Shown: positions 26,753 to 34,624 of the stretch, piece by piece | Numbering within the stretch: position 1 is the first letter of the stretch | Layout of the letters: each line of letters opens with the position of its first letter | Source: Corallococcus macrosporus | GTDB lineage: Bacteria > Myxococcota > Myxococcia > Myxococcales > Myxococcaceae | NCBI RefSeq assembly: GCF_017302985.1 | Contig: NZ_JAFIMU010000002.1 | Coordinates: 682,001 to 746,000 of the forward strand | DNA: 64,000 bases | Reading direction: 5' to 3' | Translations under genes and position numbers: made by a program | Notes under the pieces: model-generated | The model's database searches: none | Told to the model about the DNA's origin: nothing | What the model saw: only the letters and a program-made list of their open reading frames with translations

Positions 26753-27556
26753 ATGACGACGAAGCCTCTGGCGACCCGGACCGACTTGAGGGAGGCGCTG
26801 CGGCGGCTGGGCATGGAGGAGGGCGACGTCGTGATGGTCCACGCCGGCCTCCGGAGCGTGGGGCCCGTCCTGGGCGGTGTGAACACCGTGGTGCAGGCGC
26901 TGCTCGACGCGGTGGGCTCCCGGGGCACGCTCATGGCGTACCTGGACTGGGAGATGGGCGTGGAGCCGGAGGACTTCGAGGACGCGCGCCTCCGGGAGGA
27001 GATTCCGACCTTCGACAAGCGCATCGCGCGGGCCACCCGCGACCACGGCATCCTCGCGGAGACGCTGCGGACGTGGCCCGGCGCGGTCCGCAGCGACCAT
27101 CCGGACGCGGGCATGGTCGCCATCGGCGCACGGGCGGAGTGGCTGTGCTCCGAGCACCCCTTCCGCTACGGCTACGGCCCCGGCTCGCCGCTGGCCCGGC
27201 TGGTGGAGGCCGGGGGCAAGGTGCTGATGCTCGGGGCTCCGCTGGAGAAGCTCACGCTGCTGCACCACGCGGAGCACCTGGCGGACCTCCCCGGCAAGCG
27301 CGTCGTCCGCTACCAGCGGCCGCTGCTCGTCAACGGCGAGCGGCGCTGGGTGGACTTCGAGGAGTTCGACACCAGCGAGCCGGTGACCGACGCCCTGCGC
27401 GCGTCCAGCGTGGATCCGTTCACGCTCATTGGAGAGCAATGCCTGACGGAGGGAATCGGCCGCGCGGGAGCGGTTGGCCAGGCGCCCTCCCATCTCTTTG
27501 ACGCCCGCCGGCTGTTGCTGCGCGGCGTTGCCTGGTTGGAGGCGTTTCCCCGCTGA
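26753..27556 (+). CDS. aac(3): Aminoglycoside N(3)-acetyltransferase-like protein
   Basis: 267 aa, typical AAC(3) length. Landmarks: VVMVHAGLRSVGPVLGG (27-43), GTLMAYLDWE (near 60), a SDHPDAGMVAIG region, YGPGSPLARLVEAGGKVLMLGAPLEKLTLLHHAEH (about 141-175) and the final VGQAPSHLFDA. Members transfer acetyl from acetyl-CoA to the 3-amino group of aminoglycosides, though many chromosomal relatives (YokD-like) may act on other amines. ATG 26753 has AGGAAGGA about 10 nt upstream. Divergent from the beta-helix gene; the following gene starts 11 nt downstream. Confidence 0.88.
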   Translation: MTTKPLATRTDLREALRRLGMEEGDVVMVHAGLRSVGPVLGGVNTVVQALLDAVGSRGTLMAYLDWEMGVEPEDFEDARLREEIPTFDKRIARATRDHGILAETLRTWPGAVRSDHPDAGMVAIGARAEWLCSEHPFRYGYGPGSPLARLVEAGGKVLMLGAPLEKLTLLHHAEHLADLPGKRVVRYQRPLLVNGERRWVDFEEFDTSEPVTDALRASSVDPFTLIGEQCLTEGIGRAGAVGQAPSHLFDARRLLLRGVAWLEAFPR

Positions 27557-27567
27557 AAGGAGCCGTT

Positions 27568-28218
27568 GTGATTCTCTTGAAGACCGCGCTCATCCTGGCC
27601 CTGACCGCCGCCAACCCCGAAGCCGCGCCCGCGAAGGCCGGCTGCGCCACCACGAACATCGAGGTCGCGCTGCGGCACCTGTTCGACCGCTACAAGGATG
27701 GCGGCACGCTGGACGTCGCGCGGGACTCCGGCGAGCCCATCACGCCCCAGTTCATCGCGGAGTCCCTGAAGGTGCGCGACGTGCCGAACGGCTACGCGCT
27801 GGTGGAGAGCCCGGACCTCATCGAGACGTACGAGGCCGCCCTGTTCAAGAACCCGGACGGCTACCACCTGGTGGTGGTGTCGTCCGGCGCGTCCGTGAGC
27901 CGCACGGCGGTCTTCAGGTGCGATGCGGAAGGGCTGAAGGCGGACAACACGGCCTTGCAGCTCTCCGACGCGGACGCCGTCCAGCTCTACACCGACGCGG
28001 GGCTCCTCAAGCCGAACGCCAGGAAGGGCCTGAGCGAGCAGACCCTCAAGGACTGGGCGGGCTCCATCATCACCCTGGCCCTGCCGCGCAAGGGCCGCGT
28101 CATCACCATCAAGGCGAACGTGGACGAACCGGCCGGCGTGTATGGGAAGAAGCTGGGCACCGTCGACTACGTCGACGGCCGGTTCGTCGTGAAGTCCCTC
28201 GCGAAGAAGGCCCGCTAG
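27568..28218 (+). CDS. Secreted protein of unknown function
   Basis: 216 aa, GTG start with AAGGAG 6 nt upstream. Signal peptide to about residue 22 (LLKTALILALTAANPEAAPA). The mature protein alternates charged helices and beta-rich segments (NGYALVESPDLIETYEAALF, YHLVVVSSGASVSRTAVFRC, VITIKANVDEP) without a domain I recognise. It follows the AAC(3) gene by 11 nt and may share its transcript; its stop abuts the stop of the convergent beta-helix gene. Confidence 0.6.
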   Translation: MILLKTALILALTAANPEAAPAKAGCATTNIEVALRHLFDRYKDGGTLDVARDSGEPITPQFIAESLKVRDVPNGYALVESPDLIETYEAALFKNPDGYHLVVVSSGASVSRTAVFRCDAEGLKADNTALQLSDADAVQLYTDAGLLKPNARKGLSEQTLKDWAGSIITLALPRKGRVITIKANVDEPAGVYGKKLGTVDYVDGRFVVKSLAKKAR

Positions 28219-29892
28219 CTACGGGCTGGTGACGCGCACGTCGTCGTAGGTCGCCACGCCCGTGGCGTAGAAGCCGGGCTTGCCCGCGGTCAGGCTCGTG
28301 TCCGTCCCCTGCACGCGGAGCACGCCGTCCACGAAGCCCTGGAGGGACGTGCCGCTGACGGTGAGGGTCAGCGTGTAGAACGTGGACGTGCTCGCGGTGA
28401 ACGGCACGGTCTGAAGGGTCGTCGTCGAGCCGGCGACCTTCTTGTTCAGCACCAGGTTCCCGTTGTGGAGGACCAGGAAGTAGAAGTTGTTCCCATCCAC
28501 GTACCGGGCCACCAGGCCGTTGCGGATGGACGTGGAGCCGGTCTTCACCCGGGCCGAGTACGAGTAGTTCGCCCAGGTGGCCTGCCCGCCCGTGACGATG
28601 TAGGTCGCCGATGAGGTGGACTGCTGGCGCGCCGCCTTCGTCCCGTCCGTGACGATGGCCCAGGTCCCGTTGCCGCTGGCGTTCGTCCAGCCTCCCGCGG
28701 GGAAGGACGTGTAGGACTCGAAGTTGTCCGGCCCCGGGCCCGCGCACGGCGCGGTGGGCGTGCCCACGGACGTGCCCGTCACCACGGGCGCCGTCGTGTC
28801 GAACGTGTTGCCGCAGAAGGTCGCCTGCGCCGCGTCGTTGTCGTTGCGGATGAACGCGCCCGTCGCCTGCTGGAACGTGTTGTTCGTGGCGGAGTTGCCG
28901 CCCAGGTCATAGGCGTCCGAGTCCGACTTCATCTTGAGCGCGTAGCTGCGGCTGACCGCGAGGACGTTGGAGTCCAGCACGTTGTGGTGGCCGCGCAGCT
29001 CCACGAGGCTGCCCAGGTACTCCAGCGGCTCGTCGTTGTAGCGGCAGTCGTTGCGCGCGAACGTGTTGTCGTGCGCGTTCTCCTTCACGTTCAGGCACTC
29101 CGACCCGTACGTGTGGATGGTGTTGTCGCGGACGTTGTTGAAGGAGCTGGTGTCATTCGCATACATCGGCTGGTCCGTCGACTTGGGGCTGGTGCCGATG
29201 TAGACGCCCTCGCCGTTGTGGTAGCGGTAGCCGTCGCTGCTGCTCTTGGCGTACAGGCCGCACCACTGGATGACGGAGTTGGCGATCTCGTTGTGGTGCG
29301 CGTTGCTGCGCATGCGGATGCACTCGCCGCCCGCGCCGTTGAGGAACATGTCGCGGATCACCACGCCGGTGATGTCCCGAGACGTCTCCGACGAGCCGAT
29401 GTAGATGAGCCGGCCGTCGGCGACGACGCCGGTGTTGGCGTCCTTGAAGGCGCTCACGCCGGACAGGGACGTGGGCCAGGACGCGTTGAGCAGCTTCTCC
29501 TGCCCATCGATGGTGAAGCCCTCCAGCACGTAATGGCTGTGGTCGATGTTGAAGATGCGCCCCGTGCCGAACAGCACCGCCTTGTAGCGCCCGGAGCGCG
29601 CCTTGCCCGTCTCCGGCCCCTTGATCGTGATGGGCGCGGTGGCGGTGCCCGCGCGCTTCGTCGTGGGCCGCTCGCGGTAGGTGCCCGCGGCCAGGTTGAT
29701 GGTCGTGCCAGCGGTGGCCTTGTCCAGGGCCGCCTGGAGGGTCTTCAGCGGCGCGGAGGCGGAGGTGCCGGCGTTGGAGTCAGAGCCGCTGGGGCTCACG
29801 TAGAGCGGCGCGGCGCTGGCCAGGAAGGGCAGCAGCGCCAGCGCGGCCAGGACGCGGCCCGGGCGGAGGGAGAGGATCGCGGAGCGGTTCAC
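28219..29892 (-). CDS. Secreted beta-helix protein with C-terminal LamG/CBM-like domain
   Basis: 557 aa, GTG start. Signal peptide about 1-28. The start YVSPSGSDSNAGTSASAPLKTLQAALDKATAGTTINLAAGTY is typical of PL9/PL6-type polysaccharide lyases (pectate lyase or chondroitinase B-like). Beta-helix rungs follow to about 385 (VVIRDMFLNGAGGECIRMRSN, NNVRDNTIHTYGSECLNVKEN, HNVLDSNVLAVSRSYALKM). The last ~165 residues form a concanavalin-like domain (GGWTNASGNGTWAIV, RNGLVARYVDGNNFYFLVLHNG). Exported polysaccharide-degrading enzyme is likely; substrate not readable. Confidence 0.85.
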   Translation of the reverse strand: MNRSAILSLRPGRVLAALALLPFLASAAPLYVSPSGSDSNAGTSASAPLKTLQAALDKATAGTTINLAAGTYRERPTTKRAGTATAPITIKGPETGKARSGRYKAVLFGTGRIFNIDHSHYVLEGFTIDGQEKLLNASWPTSLSGVSAFKDANTGVVADGRLIYIGSSETSRDITGVVIRDMFLNGAGGECIRMRSNAHHNEIANSVIQWCGLYAKSSSDGYRYHNGEGVYIGTSPKSTDQPMYANDTSSFNNVRDNTIHTYGSECLNVKENAHDNTFARNDCRYNDEPLEYLGSLVELRGHHNVLDSNVLAVSRSYALKMKSDSDAYDLGGNSATNNTFQQATGAFIRNDNDAAQATFCGNTFDTTAPVVTGTSVGTPTAPCAGPGPDNFESYTSFPAGGWTNASGNGTWAIVTDGTKAARQQSTSSATYIVTGGQATWANYSYSARVKTGSTSIRNGLVARYVDGNNFYFLVLHNGNLVLNKKVAGSTTTLQTVPFTASTSTFYTLTLTVSGTSLQGFVDGVLRVQGTDTSLTAGKPGFYATGVATYDDVRVTSP

Positions 29893-29922
29893 GGGGGCTC
29901 GGGGGGATGGGGCGTTCTGCTG

Positions 29923-30801
29923 TCAGGGGCAGCCGGAGCTGACCTCGAGCGCGTCGTACGCCATCCAGCCGTTGCGGCGGGTGCCGGTGGCGGCGATGAC
30001 GTAGCCGTAGATGAACTTCATGGTTCCCGACTGCTGGCGGTAGCGGCCCACGCTGTCCTGCACCCAGAGCGGGATGTCGATGGAGGGCGCGCCCGAGTTC
30101 GTCGGCACGTCCAGGCGCTGGAACTTCGTGCCCGCGGGGAAGTGGTCCACCGCCACGCCGCCCAGGCCGAAGCCCGGCACGTTGAAGGCGAGGTTCACCG
30201 AGCGCAGGCCGTTGGCGCGCACCAGCGGCAGGTAGTCACCAGCGCGCTCGTGCACCGCCGTGCTGTCGTAGACCACCTTCTTGAACTCCAGCGTGGTGTC
30301 GTGCGAGTTGCGCACGGCGTAGCACGCCATCTTGCTCAGCCCGGAGCTCAGCGCGGAGACGTGGCCGACCTTCTCCTCGAAGGAGGTGCGCCCCAGGATG
30401 GCGGACATGGGCAGCCAGCCCGCGCTGGAGTTGGACGTCGACGTGGCGAACGCGTGCAGTTCCCCGGCGAAGGTGCGCGTCTGGCCGTAGTTGAAGAGGG
30501 AGCGCGTCCGGGTGGACGTGCCCATGATGGTGCCGTTGCCGTCACGGATGGGCACGCCCACGGTGATGCCCCACGAGTCGTCGTCGCTCGTGTCGTTGGT
30601 CTGCACGCGGTTGCCGCCCGAGGGCCGCAGCTTGCAGTTGTACGGGCTCTCCTCGCACACCGTGCCGTTCACACCGGAGAAGGCCGCCTGCCGCGTGGTG
30701 GCCAGGTCCTCCGCCGCGACCGTGTCCTCCTCGAACGCTTCGCCGCCACAGGCGAGGGAGGCCATCACCACCGAGCACAGCACCGGATATTTGAAGTTCA
30801 T
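29923..30801 (-). CDS. Putative secreted protein, unknown family
   Basis: 292 aa. Signal peptide, with SLAC at Cys18 as a marginal lipobox. The mature part has paired Cys (VCEESPYNCKL) and several short beta-rich segments (TGTRRNGWMAYDALEV at the C-terminus), no catalytic motif visible. ATG 30801 lies just after an AT-rich leader without a Shine-Dalgarno. The upstream gene (Imm5-like) is on the same strand 102 nt away. Confidence 0.55.
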   Translation of the reverse strand: MNFKYPVLCSVVMASLACGGEAFEEDTVAAEDLATTRQAAFSGVNGTVCEESPYNCKLRPSGGNRVQTNDTSDDDSWGITVGVPIRDGNGTIMGTSTRTRSLFNYGQTRTFAGELHAFATSTSNSSAGWLPMSAILGRTSFEEKVGHVSALSSGLSKMACYAVRNSHDTTLEFKKVVYDSTAVHERAGDYLPLVRANGLRSVNLAFNVPGFGLGGVAVDHFPAGTKFQRLDVPTNSGAPSIDIPLWVQDSVGRYRQQSGTMKFIYGYVIAATGTRRNGWMAYDALEVSSGCP

Positions 30802-30840
30802 GATAAAAATGGAAATCTGATTTTACCCGCTTTGTCAAAC
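30802..30840 (-). promoter_or_regulatory. AT-rich leader with inverted repeat, no Shine-Dalgarno
   Basis: This stretch is far more AT-rich than its surroundings; on the minus strand it reads TTGACA (30835-30830) then TAAAAT 7 nt further, plus the 11-bp palindrome AAATCAGATTT at 30823-30813. No ribosome-binding site precedes the ATG at 30801. The geometry does not match a standard -35/-10 pair, so the role is unclear. Confidence 0.35.
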
Positions 30841-30903
30841 GGCAGGGCGTGGCAGTGCCCGCCAGGTGTCATGGCCGGGTTGCGTCGCGCACCCCCAGTG
30901 CGT

Positions 30904-31347
30904 TCAGCGGTTGGTGCGCGCCGGAAACGCCAGCGCGTGGAGGTGCTCCGGGAGTTGTTGCCGTTGCCACTCGCGCTCGCGGGCGGTGACTTCCGCGACG
31001 TCGGTGGCTTCGGCGGCGCCGTGGGCCGCGGCGGTGGCCGCGTAGGTGGCGGCGTGCGGTGCATGGGTGACGACGTGGGCGGTGGCGGCGGCGTGACCCG
31101 CGGCACGGGCGGCGGCGCAGGCGGCGGCGTGCGCGGTGGCATCGTGGGCGGCGGCGTGCGCGGCGAAGGCGGCGGCGCGTGCCTCGCTCATCGCCAGTGC
31201 TCCCTGTGCCCAGGCCCGAGCGGCCTCGAGGGCCCGGCGGGGACGGAGGTCCTCCGGGAACTTCTGTTCGAAGAAGGGGAGCACGTGCTCGGCGCAGTCA
31301 GCGGCCCAGCGGGCCAGGGCCTCGTGGTCGGATTTGCCGAACTCCAT
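30904..31347 (-). CDS. Imm5-like putative immunity protein
   Basis: 147 aa, no signal peptide. The start HEALARWAADCAEHVLPFFEQKFPEDLRPRRALEAARAWAQG matches the Imm5-like family of putative immunity proteins that neutralise polymorphic toxins. Residues about 55-115 are an Ala-rich helix with repeated Ala-His spacing (AAHAAAHDATAHAA, then AAGHAAATAHVV). ATG 31347 has AAGGAG 9 nt upstream. No toxin gene is recognisable nearby, so it may be an orphan immunity gene or its partner lies elsewhere. It ends 102 nt before the next gene. Confidence 0.75.
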   Translation of the reverse strand: MEFGKSDHEALARWAADCAEHVLPFFEQKFPEDLRPRRALEAARAWAQGALAMSEARAAAFAAHAAAHDATAHAAACAAARAAGHAAATAHVVTHAPHAATYAATAAAHGAAEATDVAEVTAREREWQRQQLPEHLHALAFPARTNR

Positions 31348-31508
31348 GCCCCCGCTCCTTCCGGCGTCATGCTCCTCGTGAGTTCTCTGTCATTCCTGGC
31401 GGACAGGTCAACGCGGGCGCTGCTGGATCCACGCCATGCGTCCGGGAGGGGACTTCCGGAGTTCTCGCCAGGGAACCCCGCGGCGGGGGGCGCCGGAGCC
31501 GTACGCCG

Positions 31509-32873
31509 TCAGCGCTCCGGCTCGTCGTCTTCGTTCAGGAGGCCGTGCTTGCGGAGCTTGTCGTGCAGCGTGGCACGGCCGATGCCCAGCGCCTTCGCGG
31601 CCTCCGTGCGCTGGCCCTTGGATGCCGCGAGCGCCGCGAGGATGAGCTCCCGCTCGTGCGCGTCCAGCTTCTCTCGCAGGGTGGCGCCGGTGGATGGGGG
31701 CAGGGGCGTGCTGGGGCCTCCGCCGGGCAGCAGCTCCAGGTCCAGCGTGCCGTCGGGAGACAGCACCACGGCGCTCTCCAGGGCGTTCTCCAACTCGCGC
31801 ACATTGCCGGGCCAGGGGTGGGCCGTGAGGCGTTCCAGGAGCGCGGGCGTGAGCGCCACTGGCGGCATGCGGAAGCGCTCGGTGTGGCGGGCGAGGAAAT
31901 GCTTCGCGAGCGCTGCGATGTCCTCCGGGCGGCTTCGCAGCGGGGGCACCTGGAGCGTCACGACCTTGAGTCGGTAGTACAGGTCCTCGCGGAAGCGGCC
32001 CTCCGCCACGCGCTGGGGAAGGTCGCGGTGGGTGGCGGCCAGCACGCGGACGTCCACGGGGAAGGCGCGGTCCTCGCCCACGGGCCGCACCTCGCCCTCT
32101 TGCAGGACGCGCAGGAGCTTCGCCTGGAGGGGCAGGGCGAGCTCTCCCACTTCGTCCAGGAGCAGGGTGCCTCCGGAAGCCTCGCGGAAGAGGCCGGGCC
32201 GGGCGCGCACGGCTCCGGTGAAGGCGCCCCTTGAGTGGCCGAAGAGCTCCGCCTCCGCGAGCTCCGGTGTGAGGGCTGCGCAGTTGAAGCGCACGTAGGG
32301 CTTGTCCGCGCGCGGGGAGGCGCGCACCAGGGCTTCGGCGACGCGCTCCTTGCCAGTGCCGCTCTCACCGGTGATGAGCACGGTGACGTCACGCGGGCCC
32401 ACGCGCTGGATGAGCAGGGCCAGGCGGGCCATGGACGGCGACACGAAGACCAGCGAGCGCAGCAGGTTCACTTCGCCGGACAGCCGCTCGTTCTCCGCCT
32501 CCAGCCGGACCATCCCGAGCGCACGGCGCACCACGGCCAGCACGTCGTCCACGTCGAACGGCTTGCGGAAGTAGTCCAGCGCGCCGAGCTTCATGGCCTC
32601 CACCGCATGGCGCTCCGAGCCGTGCGCGGTGATGAGGATGACGCGGGGCGCATGCGGGAGCGCACGGACGCGGCGCAGCAGCTCCATGCCATCCACACGC
32701 GGCATGCGCAGGTCGCTGAGCACCAGGTCCACGGGAGGCTCCGCCTCCAGGCGAGCGAGGGCGGCCTCTCCGTCCACGGCTTCCTCCACGGCGAGCCCGT
32801 CGTCTTCCAGAAGGCCACGCAGCGTGTAGCGCACGCCCGCGTCGTCATCCGCCACCAGCACGCGTGCCTTCAC
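31509..32873 (-). CDS. NtrC-family response regulator (sigma-54 activator)
   Basis: 454 aa. Receiver domain (1-120) with acceptor Asp54 in VLSDLRMPRVDG and Lys104 in the FRKPF loop. AAA+ domain: Walker A GESGTGKE (169-176), sigma-54 contact loop GAFTGA (216-221), Walker B TLLLDEVGEL. Fis-type helix-turn-helix at the C-terminus (RTEAAKALGIGRATLHDKLRKHGL). GTG start with GGAGG 9 nt upstream. Second full-length gene of a histidine kinase / regulator operon; likely target is the divergent exporter operon with a -24/-12 promoter at 34472. Confidence 0.93.
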   Translation of the reverse strand: MKARVLVADDDAGVRYTLRGLLEDDGLAVEEAVDGEAALARLEAEPPVDLVLSDLRMPRVDGMELLRRVRALPHAPRVILITAHGSERHAVEAMKLGALDYFRKPFDVDDVLAVVRRALGMVRLEAENERLSGEVNLLRSLVFVSPSMARLALLIQRVGPRDVTVLITGESGTGKERVAEALVRASPRADKPYVRFNCAALTPELAEAELFGHSRGAFTGAVRARPGLFREASGGTLLLDEVGELALPLQAKLLRVLQEGEVRPVGEDRAFPVDVRVLAATHRDLPQRVAEGRFREDLYYRLKVVTLQVPPLRSRPEDIAALAKHFLARHTERFRMPPVALTPALLERLTAHPWPGNVRELENALESAVVLSPDGTLDLELLPGGGPSTPLPPSTGATLREKLDAHERELILAALAASKGQRTEAAKALGIGRATLHDKLRKHGLLNEDDEPER

Positions 32874-32967
32874 GACAAGGCCTCCGTTCGACAGGCATTC
32901 ACGAGCGGCTTCGCGGCGGGGCCACCCGCCTGCATCACACGAGACTTCACGGCAGGGCCTCCTTTCG
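32856..32967. repeat. 77-bp-spaced duplication of the regulator start region
   Basis: Two copies of a 35-nt segment, at 32967-32933 and 32890-32856 on the minus strand, match at 28 of 35 positions. Each contains CGAA-x-GGAGGCC, a GTG start codon and the codons for V-K-(S/A)-R-V. The second copy is the true start of the response-regulator gene; the first lies at the end of the kinase gene. Confidence 0.65.
32870..32950 (-). CDS. 26-aa ORF bridging kinase and regulator genes
   Basis: GTG start inside the kinase stop (GTGA) and a TGA stop overlapping the regulator GTG (GTGA again). Reads VKSRVMQAGGPAAKPLVN... and ends in TEALS. It has its own AAGGAGG 7 nt upstream, copied from the regulator start. 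Could be a real coupling peptide, or a by-product of a duplication that merely keeps ribosomes moving between the two genes. No known homologue. Confidence 0.4.
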   Translation of the reverse strand: MKSRVMQAGGPAAKPLVNACRTEALS

Positions 32968-34296
32968 CGGCGCTTCGGCCATCAGGGATGCGGCCGGCAG
33001 GAGCAGTTCCGCCACGCAGCCTCCGCCGTCGCGTGCGCGCAGGCTCAGCTCCCCGCCATGCTGACGCATCAGCGCTCGCGACAATGCGAGCCCCAGGCCG
33101 GAGCCGTGGGGCTTCGTGGTGATGCCTGGCTCGAAGACGCGCTCCCGCACCTCCTCCGCGAGCCCGGGGCCCCGGTCGCGCACCTCGACGCGGCCTCCGC
33201 CTCCTGGCTGCGTCCAGGCCTGGAGCTCCACCGTGGTGCCCCTTGGCGCGGCGTCCAGTGCGTTCTGCACCACGTCGATCAACACCTGCCGCACCTTGCG
33301 CGCGTCGCACCAGGCTTCGACGGGCGGTCCCTCCGTGACCCTCAGCGCCACGCCGCGCTCTCCCGCCATGCCTTCGTGCAGCTCCGCCACCTGCCGGCAC
33401 AAGCCATCCAGTGGCACGTGCGCTTCGTTCAACGGGAGCAGCGGCCGGGAGAAGTTGAGGAACCCCTCCAGGATCTCCTGCATCCGGTCCACCTCCCGGC
33501 GCAGCACCGCCAGCCGCTCCGCGGGCCGTCCCTCCACCTCGCGCGCGATCATCGCCGCCAGGCCCTTCACGCTCGCCAGCGGGTTCTTCAGCTCGTGGGC
33601 AATCTCTCCCGACAGCGTCGTGAGCGAGCGCACCCGCTCCTCGTGCGCCTTCAGCGCTTCATCCCGCGCGTCCAGCGCCGTGCGCACCATGCCCCGGAAC
33701 GTGCGCCGCAGGTTCGTGCCCACGAAGTTCGTCCACATGACGAGGAACACCATCACCGCGAGCATCATCAGGAGCAGCGCGTTGGTGTGCCCCGCGCGCG
33801 GACCGCCGCCGAACAGCGAGGGCACCAGGTCCTCCACCGCGCCCGTCAGCGTCACCGCCGCCTGCACGCCCACCAGCGCCAGCAGGTAGCCCGCCCACCT
33901 GCGGGCCCTTGGCGGCGGGAAGAGGATGGCCGTGGCCAGCGACACCGGCAGCACCAGCGGGATGAGTGGGCTCTCCAGTCCTCCCAGCGACAGGTTCACC
34001 ACCGTGAACAGGGGGAAGGCCACCAGCGGCAACAGCCGGCCCGGCGCATCGGACACCACCGGCTGACGCCTCCACGCGGCGACGATGCCCAGCCCCACCA
34101 GGACAATCGCCAACGTGAGCGCCACGCACCACCGGCGCCACGCGGACGTGTCCCCGATGAGCCCCAGCGACACCAGCACCACCGGCAGGGGACTGAGGAA
34201 CGACAGCACCTTCGTCACCTGCTGGAACAGCCGCGAGAACGCCTCGCGCTGGACCTGCTCGACTCCGGCGGCCGTGGGCTGGGTTGGGGAATGCAA
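32947..34296 (-). CDS. Membrane sensor histidine kinase
   Basis: 449 aa. Five or six membrane helices at about 30-195 (SFLSPLPVVLVSLGLIG and further) with no large periplasmic domain, so it probably senses a membrane or intracellular signal. HisKA domain with His234 (SGEIAHELKNPLAS). HATPase: N box NALDAAPRGT, G1 DRGPGL, G2 GSGLGLALSR. Atypical short linker (RTALDARDEALKAHEE). Co-transcribed with the NtrC-type regulator; 73 nt separate them, filled by the 26-aa ORF. Confidence 0.9.
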   Translation of the reverse strand: MHSPTQPTAAGVEQVQREAFSRLFQQVTKVLSFLSPLPVVLVSLGLIGDTSAWRRWCVALTLAIVLVGLGIVAAWRRQPVVSDAPGRLLPLVAFPLFTVVNLSLGGLESPLIPLVLPVSLATAILFPPPRARRWAGYLLALVGVQAAVTLTGAVEDLVPSLFGGGPRAGHTNALLLMMLAVMVFLVMWTNFVGTNLRRTFRGMVRTALDARDEALKAHEERVRSLTTLSGEIAHELKNPLASVKGLAAMIAREVEGRPAERLAVLRREVDRMQEILEGFLNFSRPLLPLNEAHVPLDGLCRQVAELHEGMAGERGVALRVTEGPPVEAWCDARKVRQVLIDVVQNALDAAPRGTTVELQAWTQPGGGGRVEVRDRGPGLAEEVRERVFEPGITTKPHGSGLGLALSRALMRQHGGELSLRARDGGGCVAELLLPAASLMAEAPRKEALP

Positions 34297-34346
34297 GGCG
34301 CGTCCTCCTGGACCGTGGCGCTACCCTATGCCCAAGCAAGGCGGAT

Positions 34347-34370
34347 GCCCCAGCCCGTGTGCCCTGGGGC
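34347..34370. promoter_or_regulatory. Candidate enhancer site (GCCCCAG inverted repeat)
   Basis: 7-bp perfect arms GCCCCAG (34347-34353) and CTGGGGC (34364-34370) with a 10-bp spacer, about 115 bp upstream of the -12 element of the exporter promoter. Distance and symmetry suit a dimeric enhancer-binding regulator; binding is inferred. Confidence 0.4.
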
Positions 34371-34471
34371 GCCTCTTCCTCCGCCGCCTCCTGTTCGGCG
34401 TCCCGGCGTCCGGCGCCGGAAATCCGAACAGCGACGGCCCTGCCCCCGAGGGATCCCCTCGCGTTCAGTGC

Positions 34472-34487
34472 TGGCACGTCCGGTGCT
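34472..34487 (+). promoter_or_regulatory. Sigma-54 (-24/-12) promoter of the HlyD-ABC operon
   Basis: TGGCAC (34472-34477), 6 nt, then TGCT (34484-34487), so GG and GC are exactly 10 bp apart as required; the -12 T is replaced by G. Predicted transcription start near 34498, giving a leader of about 127 nt before the HlyD GTG at 34625. Confidence 0.6.
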
Positions 34488-34624
34488 CAAGGTGACGCCA
34501 GCACACAGGGCCAGGACGGCCCCGTGCGCCGGACGCGGACTCCCCGGGACGGGCAGGCGTAGCGTGGAGCCGCCGCGCTCCGGGGGCGCTTCATTCGCGG
34601 CATGGGCCGCGCCAGGAGGCTGGG

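Larger units (their letters stand above)
34297..34624. promoter_or_regulatory. 328-bp divergent regulatory region: kinase operon / exporter operon
   Basis: No gene is visible. It holds a sigma-54 promoter (separate entry), the inverted repeat at 34347-34370, a 12-bp palindrome TCCGGCGCCGGA (34409-34420) and the near-palindrome CGAGGGATCCCCTCG (34447-34461). AGGAGG at 34614-34619 serves the HlyD start. Confidence 0.6.
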
